Shown piece after piece: positions 15,607-22,857 of a stretch of DNA of 53,097 nt. A model generated the notes under the pieces. It did no database searches. It worked only from the letters and a program-made list of their open reading frames with translations, and had not been told where the DNA came from. Every line of letters begins with the position of its first letter. Position 1 is the first letter of the stretch. A program made the translations under genes and the position numbers. Source of the stretch: Chloroflexota bacterium (GTDB lineage: Bacteria > Chloroflexota > Anaerolineae > UBA4142); contig JACRMI010000142.1 in assembly GCA_016215025.1 (NCBI GenBank), positions 1-53,097 of the forward strand, in the 5' to 3' direction.

Positions 15607-17798
15607 AAGTCTTCGCACATGTTTTTCTTCTTTTCATAGCGTTCGTTTCTCTTGTAGCTTGCGCGTCTCCTTCATCAACCACCAATCGATATAAATTGGT
15701 TGTCGCGAAAAACGGACTGCATCGCGTCACGGCTACCGATTTGCGCGCCGTCGGCATTGATGTCGAAAAAATCGATGCGACCACGCTGCGGCTATATCAT
15801 GCTGATCAAGAAATCGCGATTCATGTACAAGGCACGAGCAATCGTCTCATCATCGATTTTTATGCTCAAGCGAGCGATTCGCCTTATTCTGCCTTGAATG
15901 TCTATTGGCTCACGTGGGGCGGACAACTGGGCAGACGCATGCGCGACGTTTATGCATCTGCATTGACTTGGACGCCAACGACGTCGTTCTCTGACGTGTT
16001 TCGTCTCGCCCCAGTCCGACTGTATGCGCCGCAACCGGTAAAGTCAGGACCGTCCTGGTTTTGGCAATCGCTCATTGCGCCCGCTACGACGACGATTCCA
16101 ATCACATTGACTGCTGTTATTCCCGAGCAAGCTCGCGTGCGTTTGAACGTGTGGGGCAACAGCGAAGACGCCATCAAGCCGAATCATCATGCGCGCGTTC
16201 TCTTCAATGATACTATCGTCGCGGACGATAGCTGGAGTGGACGAGGTGAGTATTGGCTCGATGTCTCCATTCAAGAGAAGACGATCCACATCGGCGAAAA
16301 TACTCTGCAACTTGTTCTGCCTGGCGATACTGGAGCAATCGCCGATGCGCTGTTGCTTCGTTCGATTGAGGTGGCGTACGCGCGCCGATTGGTTGCGCAA
16401 GACGATGTGCTCGAATTTTCGGGTGGGCGGGGGACGTATCGTGTTGAGGGATTTAGCAATGAGGTGATAGAACTCTACGACATTACGAATCCCGATGAAC
16501 CCAATCGCATCGTCAATCCCAACATCGCGTCGGGCACAGTCACATTCAGTGTCGATGATTTTGCTTTGCGTCGTTGGCTGGCGATTAGTTCATCGGCGCA
16601 ACGCCTAGTCTCGCAAATCGTTCCAATGCTGACAACCAATCTGCGTTCGACTGCGAATCAAGCAGATTACATCATCATCTCTTATCGGGATTTTGTGAAC
16701 GCGTTGCAACCGCTCGTCGAATGGCGCGCCAAACATGGTTTGAAAACAATCGTCGTGACGACGGATCAAATCTACGACGAATTCAACTTTGGTAATGAAT
16801 CGCCCTTGGCGCTGCGTGTCTTTCTCGATTACGTACAACGTGAATGGAGCAAACCTGCGCCGCGTTTTGTACTCTTGGTTGGCAAAGCTAGCTACGACTA
16901 TCGCGATTATCTCAAGGGGACGAACAAAAATCTCTTGTCTACAATTCTTGTCGATACCCTCAACTCGGCGCAGGTTGCAAGCGATAATCAATTTGTTGCG
17001 GCTGGGCGGACCAGAAACCCGTTTGCTGGCGAACTAAAAGTAGGACGTGAAGATGATCGAGAAAACGGGTTTCTCAGACAGTCAAGTATAGCAGACCTTC
17101 ATCCAACCGTTGCCATCGGTCGCATTCCCGCCAAGTCTGCCGAGCAGATTTCGCAAACCGTGAGCAAGATCATTCGCTACGAGTCGAGCGTATTTGATGC
17201 GGATTGGCGCAAGCGTGCCATCTTCATCGCCGATGACAAATCACCAGAATTTGTCGACATGGCAAATGAATTAGTTGGTCGATTACCATCGAGCATTCAA
17301 GCGGAGAAAATTTTCCTTGCCGATAAAAGTAGGAACACGCGCGCAGAATTGATCGCTCGCTGGAATGCAGGTGCGTCGATGCTGACGTATGTTGGACACG
17401 GCTCGGTCGATCTTTGGTCGGCAAAATCCTTTTTCGGATCGGATAATTTGGCTGAAATCAAAAACGGCGAGCGGCTGCCGATTCTTTTCACGCCGACCTG
17501 TCTCAATGGATTTTTCTATCATCCGTTTGCCGATTCGCTTGCCGAACAATTCTTGTTCAAATCGGATGGTGGCATCATCGCGGGCATCGTTCCAACGGGA
17601 GTTTCGTTCTCCAGCGCGCAGAGCGAATTGATGTATGCAATTTTCGTCGAGCTATTTGAACATCGATCTGCAACCCTGGGCGAAGCATTTACGCGCGCCA
17701 AGCAAAAACTCGATGCCGATTCACCGGAGTTGCGCGAAGTGATCGAGACGTTTGTCCTGTTGGGTGATCCCGCATTAGAACCGCGGATTGAGAGATAG
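15603..17798 (+). CDS. Gingipain-type (C25) peptidase, predicted lipoprotein
   Basis: The ATG at 15603 gives MKVFAHVFLLFIAFVSLVAC, a textbook lipoprotein signal with the lipobox Cys at residue 20; an upstream in-frame start at 15555 would bury this. The mature part aligns with the larger C25 protein: YKLVVAKNGLHRVTATDLRA and NVYWLTWGGQLG here match FKIAINQTGMYRMTFADLTT and NIYWLSYGGANH there. Catalytic motifs are YVGHGS (H599) and FTPTCLNGFF (C633). It lacks the long N-terminal region and the YMPLVVR tail, so the pair consists of one secreted and one membrane-tethered enzyme. It is the last gene of the ATGA-coupled chain. Confidence 0.85.
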   Translation: MKVFAHVFLLFIAFVSLVACASPSSTTNRYKLVVAKNGLHRVTATDLRAVGIDVEKIDATTLRLYHADQEIAIHVQGTSNRLIIDFYAQASDSPYSALNVYWLTWGGQLGRRMRDVYASALTWTPTTSFSDVFRLAPVRLYAPQPVKSGPSWFWQSLIAPATTTIPITLTAVIPEQARVRLNVWGNSEDAIKPNHHARVLFNDTIVADDSWSGRGEYWLDVSIQEKTIHIGENTLQLVLPGDTGAIADALLLRSIEVAYARRLVAQDDVLEFSGGRGTYRVEGFSNEVIELYDITNPDEPNRIVNPNIASGTVTFSVDDFALRRWLAISSSAQRLVSQIVPMLTTNLRSTANQADYIIISYRDFVNALQPLVEWRAKHGLKTIVVTTDQIYDEFNFGNESPLALRVFLDYVQREWSKPAPRFVLLVGKASYDYRDYLKGTNKNLLSTILVDTLNSAQVASDNQFVAAGRTRNPFAGELKVGREDDRENGFLRQSSIADLHPTVAIGRIPAKSAEQISQTVSKIIRYESSVFDADWRKRAIFIADDKSPEFVDMANELVGRLPSSIQAEKIFLADKSRNTRAELIARWNAGASMLTYVGHGSVDLWSAKSFFGSDNLAEIKNGERLPILFTPTCLNGFFYHPFADSLAEQFLFKSDGGIIAGIVPTGVSFSSAQSELMYAIFVELFEHRSATLGEAFTRAKQKLDADSPELREVIETFVLLGDPALEPRIER

Positions 17799-17813
17799 AT
17801 TACGACGTGGAAA

Positions 17814-18089
17814 CCTGTCACCCTGAGTGGAGCGAAGTGTCTCGCTTTGCATCGAGAGACGCTCTGCGTTCGCTGCGGTGCTCAGGAACTTACCAGTCAA
17901 CGCCATCGGTTGGAAACCGACGGCTGTCGGGCTCAACCAAACCTGCGCCGCAGGTTTTCCGCTCACCAACCGTCCGATTCCATCGGATGGCGTCGCCGAC
18001 CAACCAACCGCGATTGGGTAAGTCAGCATTGCGCAGCAAGTTTCTTTCCTTGAACATGCCCGCGAGGGCATGAGGTCTCAGCATGACAG
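17814..18089. repeat. Nested composite palindrome, including the right copy of the bracketing element
   Basis: The outer arms are CCTGTCACCCTGAG (17814-17827) and CTCAGCATGACAGG (18076-18089), with 12 of 14 bases pairing. Inside are the GAGCGAAGTGTCTCGCTTTG-type words of a common bacterial repeat. Within that is 17881-17988, the inverted copy of bases 1-136, with palindromes AAACCTGCGCCGCAGGTTT and CCGACGGCTGTCGG. The nesting suggests one repeat inserted into another. The minus strand is open across it for about 98 codons, which I do not regard as a gene. Confidence 0.75.
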
Positions 18090-18108
18090 GAAGCTGAATA
18101 GATACAGT

Positions 18109-18143
18109 AAAAAGGGCAGGTCGGAAATTGATCTGCCCTTTTC
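18109..18143. terminator. Bidirectional intrinsic terminator
   Basis: The stem AAAAAGGGCAG / CTGCCCTTTT is flanked by A and T runs and stands between the converging C25 lipoprotein gene (+) and the annealing-protein gene (-), serving both. Confidence 0.85.
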
Positions 18144-18162
18144 TGCTATTGAATTGTTTGTG

Positions 18163-18882
18163 TTACTTTTTCACTCGCTCCACTCTTTGCGCGCTCATCT
18201 GCGTAATCATCTTGGATGCTTCCTCAAACGTTGCTTGGTTGAACGGATGACTGAATGCAGTTTGGAACTGCGCGTCCAGACCTTGTACCGCTTCTGACTC
18301 CGTTCCGTCGTGACGCTCCAGGTACATCTCGATCAGTTTCGCGCGCTGGTTGACAGTCATCGGATTATTGCTCGTCGCAGGGCGGCGGGCATTATCTTTT
18401 GCGTAGCTTGTCGAAGCAGGAGTCGTCGCACGGATCATATCCTCTGCGCTCGCCAGTCCCGCGCCGGGTAACAAGCCGTATCCCATCGAGCTAAGCGCGC
18501 GACCGATGGCAGAAGTCTCTGCGACCTCCCAGGGAAATTCGCGCTCGGCAAAGGTTCCAACTTTTTTGCGGCTTGTCGCGATACCGTGCCGCATGCCGTA
18601 GATTTCGCTCGTCGCCGTCACCTCGAGCGTGAGCTGGTCCTCATTGTCGAGTAGAACTTTTGGCTCGGCGAAATCCAAGCGCTTGCCTTGCTTGCGATGG
18701 TCTTCATTCGCCATCGCGAGTTTACCGTCGACCGCCATGTACGCATTCTCGGCGGGTTGCCACTCATCGTCTACGCGGCTGCGTGATTCGAGTACGACGA
18801 TGTAATCGGCATAGTCCTCGTGCTTGACCGCACCCAGGTCGGGTGCTCGGCGGCAGAGGTCCAGTATTTCTTCGCGTGTCAT
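18163..18882 (-). CDS. Phage-type single-strand annealing (DdrA/Rad52/ERF-like) protein
   Basis: A 239-residue protein. The central motif AETSAIGRALSSMGYGLLPG followed by ASAEDM is characteristic of phage and DdrA-type ssDNA-annealing proteins, usually written AETSAxGRALxxxGxG...ASAEE. N-terminal residues 1-110 form the rest of the domain. A linker near 155-185 is Asn/Ala/Thr-rich. The C-terminal 60 residues are helical and may recruit partners. The RBS AAGGAGG lies just upstream of the ATG. It stands alone with no other phage genes nearby, so it may be a domesticated or moron gene for recombination repair. A GAACTGATGTTC palindrome upstream suggests SOS control. Confidence 0.65.
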   Translation of the reverse strand: MTREEILDLCRRAPDLGAVKHEDYADYIVVLESRSRVDDEWQPAENAYMAVDGKLAMANEDHRKQGKRLDFAEPKVLLDNEDQLTLEVTATSEIYGMRHGIATSRKKVGTFAEREFPWEVAETSAIGRALSSMGYGLLPGAGLASAEDMIRATTPASTSYAKDNARRPATSNNPMTVNQRAKLIEMYLERHDGTESEAVQGLDAQFQTAFSHPFNQATFEEASKMITQMSAQRVERVKK

Positions 18883-18982
18883 TTTTTCCTCCTTTTGAAA
18901 GCGTTCGCCAAAAGATGTTTAGCCATATTAGTTTTGTGCAAAGCGAACGCGGTTAGTTAGACGCGAATCGAGTTCGACCAAT

Positions 18983-18996
18983 CGAACTGATGTTCT
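18983..18996. promoter_or_regulatory. Possible LexA/SOS box upstream of the annealing-protein gene
   Basis: CGAACTGATGTTCT contains GAAC-N4-GTTC, the core of the Gram-positive-type SOS box (CGAACNNNNGTTCG), about 100 bases upstream of the annealing gene's ATG. An overlapping palindrome, GTTCGACCAATCGAAC, lies at 18972-18987. The rest of the 294-base gap holds the promoter candidate described next and nothing else I can support. Confidence 0.4.
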
Positions 18997-19039
18997 AATT
19001 CTACATCGATTTTTCTCTTTGTCAAGCGCATTTGGAAAA

Positions 19040-19068
19040 TTGGTTTTTACTCGTGTTCACGATATAAT
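19040..19068 (+). promoter_or_regulatory. Weak sigma-70 promoter candidate for the GAF kinase gene
   Basis: A perfect TATAAT (19063-19068) has TTGGTT 17 bases upstream. The leader to the GTG start would be about 100 bases. Only the -10 is convincing. Confidence 0.35.
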
Positions 19069-19176
19069 CAAGTGTGGTGATGATGAATCACAGTCATTCG
19101 TTTTCCCCTTTAACCAAGCTTTCATGCAACTCCACTTGCCGCTCTAACCCTTTCTTTTACGCTACTTGAGGTTAAT

Positions 19177-20508
19177 GTGAATTTGGAAGAAATACGCTCA
19201 GAGACGCTGCAAGCAAACGTGCTCATTCCATCAGCGCAAGATTCTGCTCACGTTCCCCAGGCTCAAATGAGCGATCAGGTGCAACGCTTGGATCGCGCGC
19301 TTGCATCATTGGAGCGGATTTCACACGCCTTGACGACGACGACGCAAGGGGTGGAGGTACTGCTCCAAACGATTGTCAAAACGGTTGCCGAAGTGTTCGG
19401 CAGTCAATTCGTTTGCCTGACGATCAAGACCGGCTACAAAGAATTGAGCGCCATCTATCCGCCCGTTAAATCGAATGGGGATGGGACCGAAACCAATTTT
19501 TTGGCGCAGGCATGGTGCGTGACCGAACAAACTCTAGTGGAGTCGAGTTCCATGCGCGTCAAATGCCGGGCGCGCGAAGGGTGTCCTTGCGAGCAGATTC
19601 GAAACGTCGTCACGGTGCCAATGTCGCGCGAAGGAATATTGGAAGGATCGATCTCGCTTCAGATCAATGACGACCATGACATGGACGAGTACGATTCGTC
19701 CACGCTCCAAATCCTAGCCAATCAAGCCACCATCGCTATCCAAAATGCTCGGCTGTTCGAAGAGAGTCAGTACCTGCGCGATCAAGCCGAGGGTTTGTAC
19801 CGCATCGCGCTGGAGCAAAAGAACGAAGCGGAACGCAAGCGCCGCGAGTTGGAAATGGCGCAAGACGAAATCGATGCGATGGAGCGTGAACAGATCATCA
19901 GCACCGAGCGCGAACGAATCGCGCGTGAACTGCACGACGATGTGGCGCAGATTTTGAGCAGCATCGGAATGAACCTTGAATGGTGCCGCCAGCATTTGCC
20001 GCCGGACTCACCCATCGAAGAGCGCATCGTTTTGCTGAAACAATTGGCGCGCAACGGTTTGTACGAAATTCGCAATGCGATCCTGGGTATGTCGCCTGTC
20101 AACATTGCCGAGCTAGGATTGGCAGAGTCGTTAGAAAAGTTGGTGGGTGACTTTGAGAAGCTATCCCGCATTCCGACTCATCTCGATGTGAATGGAGAGC
20201 CGCGCCATCCAGCCGATGGCGTAGCCAATGCACTCTATCATATTTGTCAAGAAGCTCTCTATAACGTATTTAAACATGCGCAAGCCCAGCACGTGAATAT
20301 CACATTGACTTTTGAGCCGATGGGGACGATTCTCTCCGTCGTGGACGATGGTATCGGCATAAGTACCGGCACCTCCGGCGTCGAACCATCGGTTGTCAAA
20401 TTTGGTCTCAAGAATATGATCTCGCGGACCGAGCAACTCAAGGGAACATTGACCATCAGTCGGGGAGAGGAGAAAGGGACCCGCGTCGAAGCGCGCATAC
20501 CGGGGTAG
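19177..20508 (+). CDS. GAF-domain sensor histidine kinase, NarL/DesK class, with a four-Cys cluster
   Basis: A soluble 443-residue kinase. The GAF domain (about 48-200) contains C114, C130, C136 and C138 (RVKCRAREGCPCEQ), a spacing that could hold an Fe-S cluster or metal. A coiled coil (about 205-245) leads to the HisKA_3 dimerisation motif ERIARELHDDVAQIL with phosphoacceptor H253, then the ATPase domain (N-box QEALYNVFKHAQA, G-box DDGIGIS). There are no membrane segments, so a cytoplasmic redox or gas signal is likely. GTG start with GAGG five bases upstream. The response regulator gene begins 8 bases after its stop. Its position beside an oxygen-sensitive AOR operon supports a redox role; the ligand is unproven. 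Confidence 0.9.
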   Translation: MNLEEIRSETLQANVLIPSAQDSAHVPQAQMSDQVQRLDRALASLERISHALTTTTQGVEVLLQTIVKTVAEVFGSQFVCLTIKTGYKELSAIYPPVKSNGDGTETNFLAQAWCVTEQTLVESSSMRVKCRAREGCPCEQIRNVVTVPMSREGILEGSISLQINDDHDMDEYDSSTLQILANQATIAIQNARLFEESQYLRDQAEGLYRIALEQKNEAERKRRELEMAQDEIDAMEREQIISTERERIARELHDDVAQILSSIGMNLEWCRQHLPPDSPIEERIVLLKQLARNGLYEIRNAILGMSPVNIAELGLAESLEKLVGDFEKLSRIPTHLDVNGEPRHPADGVANALYHICQEALYNVFKHAQAQHVNITLTFEPMGTILSVVDDGIGISTGTSGVEPSVVKFGLKNMISRTEQLKGTLTISRGEEKGTRVEARIPG

Positions 20509-20516
20509 AAGAAATT

Positions 20517-21155
20517 ATGGGACTCATCCGAATTTTACTCGTGGACGATCATCAAGTAATGCGACAAGGACTGCGCTCGTTGCTCGATTTGGAACAAGAA
20601 ATACAAGTGGTCGGCGAAGCGGGCACTGGCACAGAGGCGCTCCAACTGATCGATCAAACCCATCCTGACATTGTCCTCTTGGATCTCAAGTTGACCGACA
20701 TGAGCGGGACGGAAGTTTGTCGTCGCGTCACTGCGCAATATCCGGAAATCGCCGTGCTGATTTTGACTGCGATCTCTAGCGGTCAAGAGGTGCTCGAATG
20801 TGTCGATGCCGGAGCAAAGGGCTATTTGCTGAAAGATGTCGACGTGGACGAGTTGACCCGAACGATTCGAGCGATTCATCATGGCGAATCGGTGCTTGAT
20901 CCAAAGGTGACGCAAGCAGTTCTGCAACGCGCGCGTGGCCTATCGCCGGACTCTGCGCCAGCGCTCACTTTGACGGACCAAGAGCGAGGCATCGTGCGCC
21001 TCATCGCACAAGGGTTCACCAACAAAGAGATCGGCGAAAAAATGTTCCTCAGTCCGAATACGGTCAAGTTTCACATCAGCGATATTATGCAAAAGCTCAA
21101 AGTGAAACGTCGCGCTGAGGTCGCGTTCAAAGCCGCCGGCGAACATCTCATTTGA
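20517..21155 (+). CDS. NarL/FixJ-type response regulator
   Basis: A 212-residue regulator with a receiver domain (acidic pair D10-D11, phosphoacceptor D56 in IVLLDLKL, K near 105 in YLLKDVD) and a LuxR-type HTH (LTDQERGIVRLIAQGFTNKE, then SPNTVKFHISDIMQKLKV). It is the cognate partner of the GAF kinase immediately upstream. NarL-family proteins bind TACYYMT-like inverted repeats. Paired palindromes of TACCC...GGGTA type lie directly after this gene and again 4.8 kb away upstream of the AOR operon, making it the best candidate regulator of both. Confidence 0.92.
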   Translation: MGLIRILLVDDHQVMRQGLRSLLDLEQEIQVVGEAGTGTEALQLIDQTHPDIVLLDLKLTDMSGTEVCRRVTAQYPEIAVLILTAISSGQEVLECVDAGAKGYLLKDVDVDELTRTIRAIHHGESVLDPKVTQAVLQRARGLSPDSAPALTLTDQERGIVRLIAQGFTNKEIGEKMFLSPNTVKFHISDIMQKLKVKRRAEVAFKAAGEHLI

Positions 21156-21168
21156 TGTGCCAGATCGT

Positions 21169-21205
21169 TACCCGATAGGGTAGCGAAAGACTACCCATTT
21201 GGTGT
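21169..21205. promoter_or_regulatory. Paired palindromic operators upstream of the + operon
   Basis: TACCCGATAGGGTA (21169-21182) is a clear inverted repeat. A weaker copy, TACCCATTTGGTGT, sits at 21192-21205. Centres are 23 bp apart, and the proximal one ends 22 bp before the -35 box, at about -64.5 and -87.5 from the predicted start, an activator-type position. The same pair recurs at 26000-26035. Confidence 0.7.
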
Positions 21206-21227
21206 GTCAAATTTATCACTCGTTCCA

Positions 21228-21256
21228 TTGACAGACCACCTAGCGCTTGATATAGT
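21228..21256 (+). promoter_or_regulatory. Strong sigma-70 promoter for the 21.5-23.3 kb operon
   Basis: TTGACA (21228-21233), a 17-base spacer, TATAGT (21251-21256). The predicted start near 21263 leaves a leader of about 256 bases before the first gene. Confidence 0.75.
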
Positions 21257-21377
21257 ATCAGTACGCTAGCAACACACCAGTGTTCCCAGATACCATCCCT
21301 CCACGACTCTCTTCCGCGTAAAGGTACTATTGAAAAAGACTCTTTGAATAACCTATATTCTGCATGATTGCATCCAA

Positions 21378-21448
21378 AGGAACTACCTCAACGATGAGGA
21401 ACTGCCTCTCCTTCACCGTTCTGGTAACTGCCAGAACGGTTTTGTTTT
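21378..21448 (+). terminator. Leader attenuator: tandem repeat plus intrinsic-terminator hairpin
   Basis: The stem ACCGTTCTGG/CCAGAACGGT with a 6-base loop (21415-21440) is perfect and is followed by TTTTGTTTT, yet it lies between the promoter and the first gene. Just upstream are two 12-base repeats, AGGAACTACCTC and AGGAACTGCCTC (21378-21389, 21397-21408), whose CCTC/GAGG words could pair in mutually exclusive ways. This suggests regulated read-through of a long leader. It does not match a riboswitch class I can name. Nothing coding is supported in 21156-21518. Confidence 0.55.
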
Positions 21449-21518
21449 ATATCAGAGGAAGCGGTCCATATCCCATGGCGAGGTTCTTTTGCGACAAATT
21501 TAGAAGGAGTAAACGACA

Positions 21519-21761
21519 ATGGATGTGCCATCCAAAGAAAACCCGGTTTGGAATGATATTATTTCCTGCAAGGTTAAATACCCACTTGATTTCCTAGCGG
21601 CAAAAATCATGTTAGGGCGTTTGATACTCAAAGTGCGAAACGATCCATCACTTGAGAACCTTGCGAAATGCGGGCGAGAGCTTCATAACCTGTACGATCA
21701 GAATGTGGACTTGCCTTGTGTTCAACGTGACCTGGCAAGAATCTTTGGAGGTGAACGATGA
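21519..21761 (+). CDS. Small conserved-looking protein of unknown function (80 aa)
   Basis: An ATG with a strong RBS (GAAGGAG, 21503-21509) begins an 80-residue, mostly helical protein with no signal peptide. It has cysteines in IISCKVK, LAKCGRE and LPCVQRD. I do not recognise the family. It overlaps the next gene (ATGA), so it is translationally coupled to the 332-residue protein and probably works with it. It is the first gene behind the attenuated, operator-controlled promoter. Confidence 0.65.
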   Translation: MDVPSKENPVWNDIISCKVKYPLDFLAAKIMLGRLILKVRNDPSLENLAKCGRELHNLYDQNVDLPCVQRDLARIFGGER

Positions 21762-22756
21762 GAGGATATATGCAGGATATTGCTCAAGTTAAAGAACAGA
21801 TTGCGTGCGGCAAAAAATTGTTGTTGGCTGGCGATGAAAACCTTTTAAAGCAACTTCCTTCCGGCGATTGGATCGGTGGAACGATTCCGTACTTTATGAC
21901 CGATCAAGGTGGCTTGGCGACTCGAGACAAGGTTTATGTGACCGAATTGCCCGCCTCTATTTCGAATGTCTCCATCCAAGTCTATGATGAAGCGGCATTG
22001 CCGCGCGTGTACAGCGATGCGGCGAAGTACGGCTTTAGTGTCATCATCATCCCTGCCGCCAGTCCGACGCATCTTTCCTTTGCGTTGAACGCGCCAAACT
22101 ATCAGGACTTTGCAGTCCGACCGTTGATCGGATGGATTGCGGGCGTTCATCTCAACGATTTAGGCAAGGTTACACCGAAAGTGTTGAGTGGTCACGATCA
22201 CACGGCGCTGGAAAATGCCGCCGTCGTGATGCACGTGGCGTTGCCCCAGAATTTAGTCGCTGAGATTGGCATTCTTAACATCTTTGAACAAAGCGAGGGC
22301 GATACCATCACGTTTCCGAATGACGGTTTCAGCGCGCAGCAAGTCTTCATCAACGGCGTCAAGACGGATTTTGCCGACTATATCGCCGCCAAGAAACTCG
22401 ATACGCGCTTCCCGCTCGTAGCCGATTACTATGGCGCGATGGTCAACGTCAGTTTTCAAAGCGTCGATCCGACAAAGCACAAAGTTCTATTCTACGCCCC
22501 GGTCTTTGCCGGGTTGCGCTACAAACATGCCAAGCCCATCGATAATTACGTGCAACAGTTCACTTCGCAGATGCCGACGGACCTGGGTAACCAACTCACT
22601 TTTTCCTGCAATTGCATCTTGAACTATTTGTATTCCGAACTCGAAGGTAAGCAGACCGGCAACTTTACAGGACCAATCACCTTTGGCGAGGTGGCTTATC
22701 AATTGCTCAATCAAACAATGGTTTATCTCACCCTCATCGATCTAGCCGCCAAATAG
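21758..22756 (+). CDS. Conserved 332-aa protein of unknown function, FIST-like in style
   Basis: A soluble protein with the start ATG overlapping the preceding TGA and GGAGGTG as RBS. The opening KEQIACGKKLLLAGDENLLK and PSGDWIGGTIPYFMTDQGG look like a conserved signature. Later segments include SGHDHTALENAAVVMHVALP and a C-terminal LTFSCNCILNYLYSELEGK. The GGTIPYFM opening and the C-NCILNYLYSELEG ending are reminiscent of FIST-type ligand-sensing proteins, but I cannot assign it firmly. The link to the AOR operon rests on the shared operators, not on its sequence. No catalytic motif was recognised. Confidence 0.75.
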   Translation: MRGYMQDIAQVKEQIACGKKLLLAGDENLLKQLPSGDWIGGTIPYFMTDQGGLATRDKVYVTELPASISNVSIQVYDEAALPRVYSDAAKYGFSVIIIPAASPTHLSFALNAPNYQDFAVRPLIGWIAGVHLNDLGKVTPKVLSGHDHTALENAAVVMHVALPQNLVAEIGILNIFEQSEGDTITFPNDGFSAQQVFINGVKTDFADYIAAKKLDTRFPLVADYYGAMVNVSFQSVDPTKHKVLFYAPVFAGLRYKHAKPIDNYVQQFTSQMPTDLGNQLTFSCNCILNYLYSELEGKQTGNFTGPITFGEVAYQLLNQTMVYLTLIDLAAK

Positions 22757-22776
22757 TATCGAGGAACGAAAATTGG

Positions 22777-22809
22777 AAAGGGCAACTTGGCACAGGCGGG
22801 TTGCCCTTT
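22777..22809 (+). terminator. Hairpin between the 332-aa and V4R-like genes
   Basis: AAAGGGCAAC/GTTGCCCTTT with a loop of about 13 bases and no long T run. It may partially terminate or protect the upstream mRNA. The following gene is 48 bases further on and shows no promoter of its own. Confidence 0.6.
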
Positions 22810-22857
22810 ACACTTGTAGCTTAGCCCCTCGCGGGCGTTCAATCGAATAGGTGAACC

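Noticed and set aside
16605..16991. Minus-strand frame inside the C25 lipoprotein gene
   Set aside because: Shadow frame; the plus strand here is a continuous peptidase domain.
17775..18071. 98-codon minus-strand frame containing the SPTAVGFQPMALTGKF peptide
   Set aside because: It lies wholly in nested palindromic repeats, has no RBS, and extends past the repeat only into low-quality sequence; treated as repeat, not gene.
21263..21450. Moco/Tuco riboswitch in the leader
   Set aside because: Tempting because of the AOR operon, but I could not fit the conserved core; the leader also belongs to the operon without AOR. Kept only as an unnamed attenuator.
21364..21597. 77-codon frame across the leader
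   Set aside because: Covers the terminator hairpin and overlaps the better-supported 80-aa gene; no RBS and odd composition.
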